A stretch of 64,000 bases of DNA from Algoriphagus litoralis (GTDB lineage Bacteria > Bacteroidota > Bacteroidia > Cytophagales > Cyclobacteriaceae). Where the stretch lies: assembly GCF_003259255.1 (NCBI RefSeq), contig NZ_QGOL01000007.1, positions 372,001 to 436,000 of the forward strand. The letters run 5' to 3'. The position numbers and the translations under genes were made by a program. Below the pieces are notes generated by a model, which made no database searches, was not told the origin of the DNA, and was given only the letters and a program-made list of their open reading frames with translations. This document shows positions 9,990 to 16,868 of this stretch, piece by piece (within the stretch, counting starts at the first letter, position 1; each line of letters opens with the position of its first letter).

Positions 9990-10045
9990 TTCCTCCATAG
10001 CTCAATTGGTTAGAGTCCCGTAAGTACGGGATTAATCATAGAGTC
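9990..10045 (+). pseudogene. tRNA-Asn-derived fragment with palindrome in place of the 5' anticodon arm
   Basis: Positions 9990-10015 match the first 26 bases of the intact tRNA-Asn unit (10068-10093) at all but two positions. Positions 10032-10045 match the anticodon-3'-arm segment 10104-10117 with two differences. Between them the ten bases CACATGACTG of the real tRNA are replaced by the 16-base near-palindrome TCCCGTAAGTACGGGA (10016-10031). There is no T arm or 3' acceptor strand, so it cannot be a working tRNA. It lies inside the predicted tRNA-Asn transcript. Confidence 0.85.
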
Positions 10046-10068
10046 AGAGAGATTGAAATAAGAGATAT

Positions 10069-10142
10069 TCCTCCTTAGCTCAGTTGGTTAGAGCACATGA
10101 CTGTTAATCATGGGGTCCTAGGTTCAAGCCCTAGAGGGGGAG
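10069..10142 (+). tRNA. tRNA-Asn (anticodon GTT)
   Basis: The 74-nt gene folds into a full cloverleaf: acceptor TCCTCCT / AGGGGGA with one T-G pair, D arm GCTC / GAGC, anticodon stem CATGA / TCATG with loop CTGTTAA (anticodon GTT), and T arm CTAGG / CCTAG with loop TTCAAGC. The discriminator base is G and CCA is not encoded. It is followed directly by an intrinsic terminator. Confidence 0.97.
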
Positions 10143-10143
10143 C

Positions 10144-10171
10144 AAAAGCCTTGCAGAGATGCAAGGCTTTT
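10144..10171 (+). terminator. Intrinsic terminator of tRNA-Asn
   Basis: A perfect 12-bp stem (AAAAGCCTTGCA / TGCAAGGCTTTT) with a GAGA loop and a long T run, starting two bases after the tRNA. Confidence 0.92.
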
Positions 10172-10184
10172 TTTATTTTCATCT

Positions 10185-10523
10185 ATGCCGTTTTTTAGCT
10201 ACATCCTCCACTCAAGTTCAACTGACAAATACTACGTCGGGCAATCAGAAGACCCTTTTCGCAGGTTAACTGAACATAATTTTGGTAAATTCCATAATTC
10301 AACCACCTCAGGAAAACCTTGGGAGATCAAGGCTATTTTTGAAATATCTGGTGGTCGAGGCGATGCTTTAAAAATCGAATCCTTTATTAAAAAGCAAAAG
10401 TCGAGGAAACTAATTGAGAAGCTAGTTGATCCTCAATTTATTCCCTCCGGTTCCTTAGCTCAATTGGTTAGAGTCCCGTACGTACGGGAGGAGCTTCAAA
10501 AGCCTCAAAATCTGATGATTTGA
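10185..10523 (+). CDS. GIY-YIG nuclease-domain protein with a tRNA-derived C-terminus
   Basis: A 112-residue ORF. Residues 4-85 form a compact single-domain GIY-YIG nuclease: SYILHS (the GIY position), YYVGQS (YIG), the Arg helix FRRLTEHN, TSGKPWEI, and the metal-binding Glu in KIESFIKKQKSRK. The native domain appears to end near LVDPQF. The last 25 or so residues (SLAQLVRVPYVRE and onwards) come from translating a tRNA 5'-half, a 16-bp palindrome and a terminator stem. Such small GIY-YIG proteins are widespread in Bacteroidota, and their role is unknown. Placement against tRNA-Asn suggests a selfish element. Confidence 0.8.
   Translation: MPFFSYILHSSSTDKYYVGQSEDPFRRLTEHNFGKFHNSTTSGKPWEIKAIFEISGGRGDALKIESFIKKQKSRKLIEKLVDPQFIPSGSLAQLVRVPYVREELQKPQNLMI
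10451..10489 (+). repeat. Second tRNA 5'-half fragment plus perfect 16-bp palindrome
   Basis: Positions 10451-10473 repeat the tRNA 5' segment (TTCCTTAGCTCA...GGTTAGAG) seen at 9990. They are followed by the perfect palindrome TCCCGTACGTACGGGA at 10474-10489. The bases after it (GGAGC, two extra bases, then CAAAAGCC) resemble the end of the intact tRNA and the start of its terminator. The unit lies inside the 3' end of the GIY-YIG ORF. Confidence 0.85.
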
Positions 10524-10529
10524 GGCTTT
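10498..10529 (+). terminator. Intrinsic terminator after the GIY-YIG gene
   Basis: The stem AAAAGCCTCAAA / TTTGAGGCTTTT has one bulged base near the loop and a TTTTTATTT tail. It overlaps the last codons of the GIY-YIG ORF. Confidence 0.85.
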
Positions 10530-10634
10530 TTATTTCCTTTTTTCAAGCTTTTCCACAGCCCTCTCGACTTTTATACAAATTCCTTACTTTTAACCCATTC
10601 CTTCCATAGACCGATCCCGATAATTGTCACCCAC

Positions 10635-11072
10635 ATGAAACTAATTCTTAACTGTTTATTTGCTTTCGCTCTCGTGTTTCTATCTTCAGAAATCAGTGCT
10701 CAGACTATTCTAGAAAAAGAAACCGTGGCTGACCTTAACAAAACCCCCAACTACGCCTTTGGAGTAAAAGACGAAGATGGCCTGATGAGTGCATTGTCCT
10801 TGTTTGATACCTTCGCTCATAATGGCGTTCAGTTCGAGAATTTTGAAATTGTGGTCAAGGGACCTGTCGTAAAAACGATGGTCAAGGGATCGGATCTTGA
10901 AAAGCAGTTTGAAAAATATAAAGGTAAAATCCGTGTAAGTATTTGCAGTGTTGCAATGAAACGGCAGGGAATTACTAAGGAACAGCTGTTTTCTGGATTG
11001 GAGATTGTGGAAACTTATACCATCCGGATTTTACAGCTTCAGGCTTTGGGATATAATTCCATTTTGTACTGA
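10635..11072 (+). CDS. Exported DsrE-like protein
   Basis: A 145-residue protein with a signal peptide ending at ISAQ (residue 23). The mature part has the layout of DsrE/DsrF-like small sulfur-relay proteins: ALSLFDTFAHNG, an LEKQFEKYKGKIRVSICSVAMKRQGIT segment with a single Cys, and a C-terminal ILQLQALGYNSI. DsrE-like proteins often carry persulfide on that Cys; the exported location is unusual but common in this phylum. It is monocistronic, closed by the hairpin at 11161. Assignment is by pattern only. Confidence 0.65.
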   Translation: MKLILNCLFAFALVFLSSEISAQTILEKETVADLNKTPNYAFGVKDEDGLMSALSLFDTFAHNGVQFENFEIVVKGPVVKTMVKGSDLEKQFEKYKGKIRVSICSVAMKRQGITKEQLFSGLEIVETYTIRILQLQALGYNSILY

Positions 11073-11160
11073 GGTATACTACTTTTTGCCATGCTACACT
11101 TTGGCTTCTGATTATTTTAGAAAGAGATACAAAAATCCAAGATCTATTCGGTAAGGAATA

Positions 11161-11190
11161 AAAGCCTTCAGCGTCTGCCCTGAAGGCTTT
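11161..11190. terminator. Bidirectional intrinsic terminator
   Basis: A perfect 10-bp stem (AAAGCCTTCA / TGAAGGCTTT) with T-rich tails on both sides. It separates the plus-strand DsrE-like gene from the convergent TolQ/ExbB-type pseudogene. Confidence 0.85.
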
Positions 11191-11197
11191 TGCTTTT

Positions 11198-11521
11198 TCA
11201 GGATTCCATAAACCTCGTTTTATTGACCAGTCTGATCGCGAAGGAAACGATGTAAATCAGTACTCCATAAATCGTAGAAATCGTACTGTACTTCAATCCT
11301 CCCGCAATCATGGCTTGGTTGATTTTTCCTCCAAACGACTCAATCCCTTCAAACATCCCCTATAATCCCACTACCTGCCCAAGGATTCCGACAGACAAGG
11401 CCAATAGCCCCATTTCTTTGGTCCACTCCTGAAACTTAAAGGCCGTAACCAAGACTGCCAGCAACAAAAGGGTCAGGATGCTCATGATGATGTGTCCTCC
11501 TGCATTGAATAAATCGATCAT
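11198..11521 (-). pseudogene. MotA/TolQ/ExbB-family protein, interrupted by an in-frame stop
   Basis: Reading from the ATG at 11521 gives MIDLFNAGGHIIMSILTLLL, a membrane segment, EWTKEMGLLALSVGILGQVVGL, then a TAG at 11362-11360. The same frame continues without another stop to a TGA at 11200-11198 (MFEGIESFGGKINQAMIAGG, then a second membrane segment). Together they make a 107-codon protein of the short MotA/TolQ/ExbB proton-channel type found in Bacteroidota. One base change (for example TTG to TAG) explains the break. A sequencing error or stop readthrough is possible. No ExbD/TolR partner is adjacent. Confidence 0.75.
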
Positions 11522-11614
11522 ATTTTTTTGGTTTTGGTACAGCTCAAAATAAGCCCAAAACAACGCCTCCAAGGTAGGCAATAAACCCTCCTAGACCAGT
11601 CAAAAACAGAATTA

Positions 11615-12370
11615 ATGAACTTCGGGAAAAGGCAAAAACCCCTTCTGAGCTCAATTTTACTATTTTTGACCATATCCAAATCCAACCGACTTGAAATTGC
11701 CTTCTGGCTGGCAACCGCTTTCCTGATGTCCCTGATTGTCCGGGATGCTTTCTCCAATTCTTCAGGGAGCTGGCTCGCGGGATGCCTTTTACTCCTTCCT
11801 ACCCTGCTTCTTCAAAAAGGTATTTCTTGGGCTTTGCAATTCACCCATTGGAGACGCTACAATCGACTATTGCTCGTGGGCATTACCTCGCTTCATCTGG
11901 CCTATTTGGCCATCACATTTGTGTATTGGTATTTTCTGGGCTTCAACTCAAATTATTTTGAAAAGTCTATCATCAACCCCATTCTGCTATGGGTAATCAT
12001 GGGATTTTTTTCAGGACTTTATTTTTTCCTTTTTCGAAAAAATAGCACTATCCCAAGCCATTCCGAATCCATTTCCTTTTATAGCAATAGAAAACTGATT
12101 TCCTTGAAACAAAATGAAATCCTCTTCATCGAAAGTCTGGGCGAACACACCACCATTCAATTGGTCAATGGGCAATCTTTGAAAAACGGGGTAAAAATAA
12201 GTGAATGGACTCAACGCCTCCCTCAATTTATTCGCGTTCATCGGTCATTTCTGATCAATCCTAATTTTGCAATTTACAAAGGACAGGAACTTGAGATGAA
12301 CGGAAAGCAGACCATCCCCATTTCCAGAACTTACAAGGAACAGACCAAGGCCCATTTTTTGGAAAAATAA
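11615..12370 (+). CDS. Membrane-anchored LytTR transcriptional regulator
   Basis: A 251-residue protein. Residues 25-145 hold about four membrane segments (LEIAFWLATAFLMSLIV, a second near 50-70, LLLVGITSLHLAYLAITFVYW, and LLWVIMGFFSGLYFFLF). The C-terminal 100 residues are a LytTR DNA-binding domain: LKQNEILFIESLGEHTTIQLVNG and the diagnostic FIRVHRSFLINPNF. There is no receiver domain, so the signal is probably sensed by the membrane part. It has no obvious partner; neighbours are a pseudogene and a CotH gene. The target is unknown. Confidence 0.85.
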   Translation: MNFGKRQKPLLSSILLFLTISKSNRLEIAFWLATAFLMSLIVRDAFSNSSGSWLAGCLLLLPTLLLQKGISWALQFTHWRRYNRLLLVGITSLHLAYLAITFVYWYFLGFNSNYFEKSIINPILLWVIMGFFSGLYFFLFRKNSTIPSHSESISFYSNRKLISLKQNEILFIESLGEHTTIQLVNGQSLKNGVKISEWTQRLPQFIRVHRSFLINPNFAIYKGQELEMNGKQTIPISRTYKEQTKAHFLEK

Positions 12371-12501
12371 ACCAGAAGCAAAGCACTTGTCTGCTTAAAT
12401 TTCAAGAAGCATAAGGCTACATGAAAGACGTATCCAGAGTTGCCACAACCAGTTAAAAAGTTTGTGAGAAAAATGGAAATCCTAGCAATGCTGATTTATC
12501 T

Positions 12502-13968
12502 TCAAAAAGACGAGATCGCCGCGTCCATCCAAGTGGATCGTTCTGTCAGAAACTGCTTGAGGTTTAGGATGGACTGTTCATAGTTCACGCCAATCCCCTG
12601 ATCCCATTTGGCATAGTTTCGCTGGATGGCTCCATTCTCCTGAAGGTAAGTGACCGCATCATCCACTACTTTTTGCAAAGCTGAAGGACTCAATTCGCTC
12701 TGGCGAAGCGCCTGCCATCGTGTCTTTACTGCTTGTCTAAACTGGGGATCCGCCAGCAACCTATCCCACCAGAAAGGCACCATCCAAGGGTCATTGCTAA
12801 CATAGTCGTTGTAATTGACTACCCAGTCATTCATAGGTATCCGCCCTCCTTCATCAAATCCGATATTCATATCCCAAATTGGTCCCATAGCAAGTTTTCC
12901 ATCGCGATCTTTCTGCAAAAATGTACTGATCCGATACGCGTCTACATTGCGGCAGAGCTCGGAGATCAGGAAATAATCTACAAATGAGTTCTGGTCAATA
13001 AATGCCGTGTACGTGCGCTCAGCAGTCTCAAAATCGTCTGAAATCAAAGCCGTCTCAAACTCCTTCATATAGGACGCAATGTATTCTTTTTGGTCAGCGG
13101 TGATGTCCTCAGCCTTCGGATATTCATAGTTAAAATAGGTCTCCAAATACTGTTGGGAATGATACGGAGCCTGGTAGGCAGGAATTGTCAGGGCTTGTTG
13201 AAATATATCAAATTCACTTCTGAAACTATTGAATGCAGTGTAGCGGGCGTCGTCGTCCCAATTATTCAAAAAATAAGACAAAGGCTTGCCATCATGCTCA
13301 GGGCCAGCATCGGACTTGTCGATTTTCAGAATATAGCCTCCACTGAGATTGGTGGAACTTGCATTGAGCGATTTGATGTCTATTCGCTTGGAGTCGCGTT
13401 TGATTTTTTCGCAGAAATAATAAACGCCCATGTATTCCCCATTGACTTCCACTTCTACCAATTGCCCTCTGCTGGCATATTTGCCTATTTTCCTTGAAAA
13501 CTCATAGCCCACATGATTGTAGATCAGACTTTGATCCCAAAGGTATTTTTCATTCAGATTGACAACATGGCCTATGAGTCGCCAGTCTTCTTCAGCAGGC
13601 ATACCAAAAAAAGCCACATCCACTCCTTCCCCTACTTCGTCCACTGTCTCGAAGTTAAAGCCTTTCTTATCCGAAAGCCGGAAGGAGGTCTTGCCCCGAT
13701 ATTCCAAATCAATAGTCTCCTCCTGAATCAGCTTCTTTTGCTGATAGATCTTCATGCGAGCGGACGTTCCAGGCTCATAAGGTATCTCCCTTCCTTGAGT
13801 ATCAATGACCAAATAGGGCAATTCGCTTTCCTCTGTATCAACCGCAAATACCTGCCCATCGTCGCCCATTGGAATAGGCTTTTCGACAGGATCGGAACAG
13901 GCAGTGATAAATAGAAGAACAACAATCCAGTTCAAAAGAATAGAAAGTAGGTTGGGTCTTACGGGCAT
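12502..13968 (-). CDS. CotH-like kinase family lipoprotein
   Basis: The 488-residue form starts at the ATG at 13968 (MPVRPNLL), which places a hydrophobic stretch and the lipobox FITAC correctly; a longer ORF to 14103 lacks sense as a signal peptide. The CotH (spore coat kinase) domain covers most of the protein: IDLEYRGKTSF near 90, the YNHVGYEFSRKIGKYA helix, GGYILKIDKSD near 230, and the metal-binding GPIWDMNIGFDEGG near 380. Bacteroidota CotH proteins are exported atypical protein kinases whose substrates are mostly unknown. It is monocistronic. Confidence 0.85.
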   Translation of the reverse strand: MPVRPNLLSILLNWIVVLLFITACSDPVEKPIPMGDDGQVFAVDTEESELPYLVIDTQGREIPYEPGTSARMKIYQQKKLIQEETIDLEYRGKTSFRLSDKKGFNFETVDEVGEGVDVAFFGMPAEEDWRLIGHVVNLNEKYLWDQSLIYNHVGYEFSRKIGKYASRGQLVEVEVNGEYMGVYYFCEKIKRDSKRIDIKSLNASSTNLSGGYILKIDKSDAGPEHDGKPLSYFLNNWDDDARYTAFNSFRSEFDIFQQALTIPAYQAPYHSQQYLETYFNYEYPKAEDITADQKEYIASYMKEFETALISDDFETAERTYTAFIDQNSFVDYFLISELCRNVDAYRISTFLQKDRDGKLAMGPIWDMNIGFDEGGRIPMNDWVVNYNDYVSNDPWMVPFWWDRLLADPQFRQAVKTRWQALRQSELSPSALQKVVDDAVTYLQENGAIQRNYAKWDQGIGVNYEQSILNLKQFLTERSTWMDAAISSF

Positions 13969-14162
13969 TGGGCGTATTTTTTTCAATATTACAGGAATCG
14001 GGCGAATACATTCCTGACGTTTTAACTCAAAATCAACTTTTTCAGGTGAAAAATGACTGAATATCCGCACAATGATCGAAGAAGCCTCTGAAAAGCCATT
14101 CACAGCAGAATTGCAGTCGTACCTGATTTAGTCTCGGGTAAGCAGCTCAATTTCCATAAAAA

Positions 14163-14191
14163 AGCCGGTTCAAATTGAATATCGAACCGCT
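14163..14191 (-). terminator. Intrinsic terminator after the MoaC-Mog gene
   Basis: The stem CGGTTC / GAACCG is extended by AG/CT with one bulge. On the minus strand it is followed by six T. It closes the sulfatase-sulfatase-MoaC-Mog run. Confidence 0.8.
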
Positions 14192-14215
14192 GTTTAAAAG
14201 TCAACCGAACCAGAA

Positions 14216-15127
14216 TTACTCGTGTCTGGATCCATCCATGACTTTAAAGACATGTAGCAATGCCGGAAAAACGGCGTCAATAGACTCCCCCGCTCCACTG
14301 GATGAACCCGGAAGGGCAAGGATCACGGAGTTTCCGATTTGACCGGCAAGAGATCTGGAAAGCATGGCAAATGGGGTTCGCTGCTGTCCGTAGCTCCGGA
14401 TAGCTTCTTCGATACCCGGAATCCTTCTGTCCAGGATTTCTTCCAACGCTTCAGGTGTACTGTCTCTCGGGGAAAGGCCTGTACCTCCGGTAAAAATCAG
14501 CAAGTCGACGCCCTTTGCAGTAAAATGCCTAGCTACTTGCTGAATTTCTGATTTGTCATCCGGAATGATTTTTTTCTCCACTACTTGGACACCATGCATT
14601 TCCAATTTCTCCCAAATGATCGCACCTGATCGGTCTTCACCTTTCCCTGCGGAAATGGAATCTGAGCAGACGATGATCGCTGCGTTTAAAATCCGACTTA
14701 CTGCAGGGCTGCGATCCGATTTGCCACCCTTTTTTTCCACCAACTTAATCTGCTCGATGGTCACACCTTTATCGATCGGTTTGAGCATATCATACATTGT
14801 GAGCGCGACTACGGATGCAGAGTGCATCGCCTCTACTTCTACACCTGTCTTGTAAATGGTATGGATTTCTACAAAAACGGTAATTTCCATCTCTCCTACC
14901 TCATAGGAGATCGCTGTGTACTCCACCGGAAGCGGATGGCAATCCGGGATCATATCTGCAGTACGTTTTGCAGCGAAAAGCCCTGCCACACGGGCACACT
15001 CGAGTACGTCGCCTTTGGGTACAGTCCTGTTTTGGATAGCGAGAATTGTCTCAGGCAAACTGACTTTGACTATTGCCTGTGCGATGGCTTTTCGAAGTGT
15101 ATTACTCTTATGCGTGATGTTGACCAT
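14216..15127 (-). CDS. moaCB: Bifunctional molybdenum cofactor protein MoaC-MoaB/Mog
   Basis: A 303-residue fusion. Residues 1-140 are MoaC (cyclic pyranopterin monophosphate synthase), seen in DMIPDCHPLPVEYT, GVEVEAMHSASVVALTMYDMLK and KKGGKSD. Residues 146-303 are MoaB/Mog (molybdopterin adenylyltransferase), seen in VCSDSISAGKGEDRSG, TGGTGLSPRDSTPEA and the ALPGSSSGAGE end. Both act in molybdenum cofactor synthesis. This fusion is known in several bacteria. No other moa/moe gene is in the window; it follows the sulfatase gene by 14 bp on the same strand, a neighbourhood that does not explain itself. Confidence 0.93.
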   Translation of the reverse strand: MVNITHKSNTLRKAIAQAIVKVSLPETILAIQNRTVPKGDVLECARVAGLFAAKRTADMIPDCHPLPVEYTAISYEVGEMEITVFVEIHTIYKTGVEVEAMHSASVVALTMYDMLKPIDKGVTIEQIKLVEKKGGKSDRSPAVSRILNAAIIVCSDSISAGKGEDRSGAIIWEKLEMHGVQVVEKKIIPDDKSEIQQVARHFTAKGVDLLIFTGGTGLSPRDSTPEALEEILDRRIPGIEEAIRSYGQQRTPFAMLSRSLAGQIGNSVILALPGSSSGAGESIDAVFPALLHVFKVMDGSRHE

Positions 15128-15141
15128 GGTGTATTGGCTCC

Positions 15142-16833
15142 TTACTTTTCATCGTTGATTACCGATCTCCGAGCTTTGATTTCTGCAGCACGCTGCTTAT
15201 CAACTCCCCAAACTTTTCCTGCTTCTGCATCCTCCAATAGCTGATCGATATAGCCTTGGCTCAGTGTTGTATTGTCCTTGTATTTGATCCGAAGCTCATC
15301 AAGTCGTCTGTGTAAATCCTCCCGAATCTCAGCATAAGCGGGGTCGTTATAGACATTTTTCAATTCTTGAGGATCCCTGACCCGATCAATCAATTCCCAT
15401 TGATCCTCCACAAAATAATAGTGGATGAGCTTGTACTCTTTGGTCACAATGGCATAGTGACGATTGACCATGTGCTCTGCCGGATATTCATAATAATGGT
15501 AATAAACTGCATCACGGGTCCATTTTTCGGTATTTCCGAAAAGTAAAGGTAACAAACTTTCGCCCTGCATGTCGGCTGGGGAAGGAACCCCGGCTGCTTC
15601 AAGGAAAGTTTGAGCAAAATCCAGATTCTGGACCAGTGCGTCCGAGCGTGTTCCAGCTTTTACTTTTTCAGGCCAAGCAATTAGAAGTGGGGTTTTGAAG
15701 GATTCATCATAGACAAATCGCTTGTCATACCAGCCGTGCTCCCCGAGGTAAAAACCCTGATCAGAGGTATAGACGATGATGGTATTTTCCATCAGGTCAT
15801 TGGCTTCAAGATAATCCAAAAGACGACCAATATTCTCGTCCACTGCCTTGATTGTACCCAGATAGTCCTGCATGTAGCGTTGGTATTTCCAGCGCATTTG
15901 GTCTTCCTTGGACATGGTAGGATAGGCTTTGACAAATTCCTCATTGATGGGATCGTAGTACTTCTTGAAGTTTTCAGCCTGAGCCGGAGTAAATCGCTTC
16001 ATCTGATTGATGAAGCGGCTGGTGTCATATCCTCCCACATCGGCAATTCCCAACTGCTTGAGTACTTCTGGATTAAGTTTATTGTCTCCTGACCAACCCA
16101 TGTGAGTCAAAATATTCATTTCCGCCTCGCCAGCGGCAGAAGTCCGTCCTGAGTAATCATCAAATAAGGTCGCAGGTTCAGGAAAACTACGCTGCGTAAA
16201 TTCAGCCATATGGCGCTCAGCCATCAACCAAGGTCGATGGGGCGATTTATGCAAGTACATCAGCATAAAAGGCTGATGGGGTTTACGTTCCTTTTCCAGC
16301 CAATCCAAAGTCATGTCAGTGACGATATCGGTCACGTACCCCTCGACTTGGATATTTCCTTCGTTTTTGGTGATAAAGTCTGGATTGTAATAGGAGCCCT
16401 GACCAGGAAGAATCTTAAACTGGTCAAATCCTTTGGGATTGTTGCCAAAGTGGAGTTTGCCAAACATGGCCGTTTGATATCCCGCCTGCTGTAAGAGTTG
16501 AGGAAAAGTCACGTTGGTTGTATCAAAGGGAAAGTGATTGTCAATTTTCCCGTTCAGGTGCGAATGCTTTCCTGTCAGAATCGTCGCTCGGCTCGGGGCA
16601 CAGATGGAATTGGTGACAGAAGCTTGGGTGAAGAGCATCCCCATTTTGGCAATCCGATCGATATTTGGCGTCTCGATCAAGGTAGTATCATAAGCCGAAA
16701 TCGCCTGATAGGCATGATCATCGGACATGATAAAAATGATGTTTGGGCGCTCATTGGCAGTATTTTTCTCCTGGCTACAAGAGATGATCAAAATACAAAA
16801 TATCAAAAGAAAAAGTATATTGTGATTCCTCAT
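15142..16833 (-). CDS. Sulfatase lipoprotein (first of a tandem pair)
   Basis: A 563-residue S1-type sulfatase starting at the ATG at 16833, which gives a proper lipoprotein signal with lipobox IISC (Cys19). It has the metal-binding DD at 38-39, the sulfatase signature C78-A-P-S-R82 whose Cys becomes formylglycine, GKLHFG, and the later metal site YTSDQGFYLGEHGW. Wording resembles the iduronate-2-sulfatase/N-sulfoglucosamine sulfohydrolase group, so a sulfated polysaccharide is a likely substrate (inference). It lies 35 bp downstream of a close paralogue and 14 bp upstream of moaCB. Confidence 0.92.
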   Translation of the reverse strand: MRNHNILFLLIFCILIISCSQEKNTANERPNIIFIMSDDHAYQAISAYDTTLIETPNIDRIAKMGMLFTQASVTNSICAPSRATILTGKHSHLNGKIDNHFPFDTTNVTFPQLLQQAGYQTAMFGKLHFGNNPKGFDQFKILPGQGSYYNPDFITKNEGNIQVEGYVTDIVTDMTLDWLEKERKPHQPFMLMYLHKSPHRPWLMAERHMAEFTQRSFPEPATLFDDYSGRTSAAGEAEMNILTHMGWSGDNKLNPEVLKQLGIADVGGYDTSRFINQMKRFTPAQAENFKKYYDPINEEFVKAYPTMSKEDQMRWKYQRYMQDYLGTIKAVDENIGRLLDYLEANDLMENTIIVYTSDQGFYLGEHGWYDKRFVYDESFKTPLLIAWPEKVKAGTRSDALVQNLDFAQTFLEAAGVPSPADMQGESLLPLLFGNTEKWTRDAVYYHYYEYPAEHMVNRHYAIVTKEYKLIHYYFVEDQWELIDRVRDPQELKNVYNDPAYAEIREDLHRRLDELRIKYKDNTTLSQGYIDQLLEDAEAGKVWGVDKQRAAEIKARRSVINDEK

Positions 16834-16868
16834 GTTTTTCTGGATAGGGTAAAATTCATTGGAGACCA

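Noticed and set aside
9990-10045. A second functional tRNA gene
   Set aside because: It lacks the T arm, the 3' acceptor strand and the 5' anticodon arm.
13090-13914. Plus-strand ORFs opposite the CotH gene
   Set aside because: Shadows of a clear CotH reading frame on the minus strand.
14216-15127. Mo-cofactor fusion as a novel gene arrangement
   Set aside because: MoaC-MoaB/Mog fusions are already known; only its position after the sulfatases is unusual.
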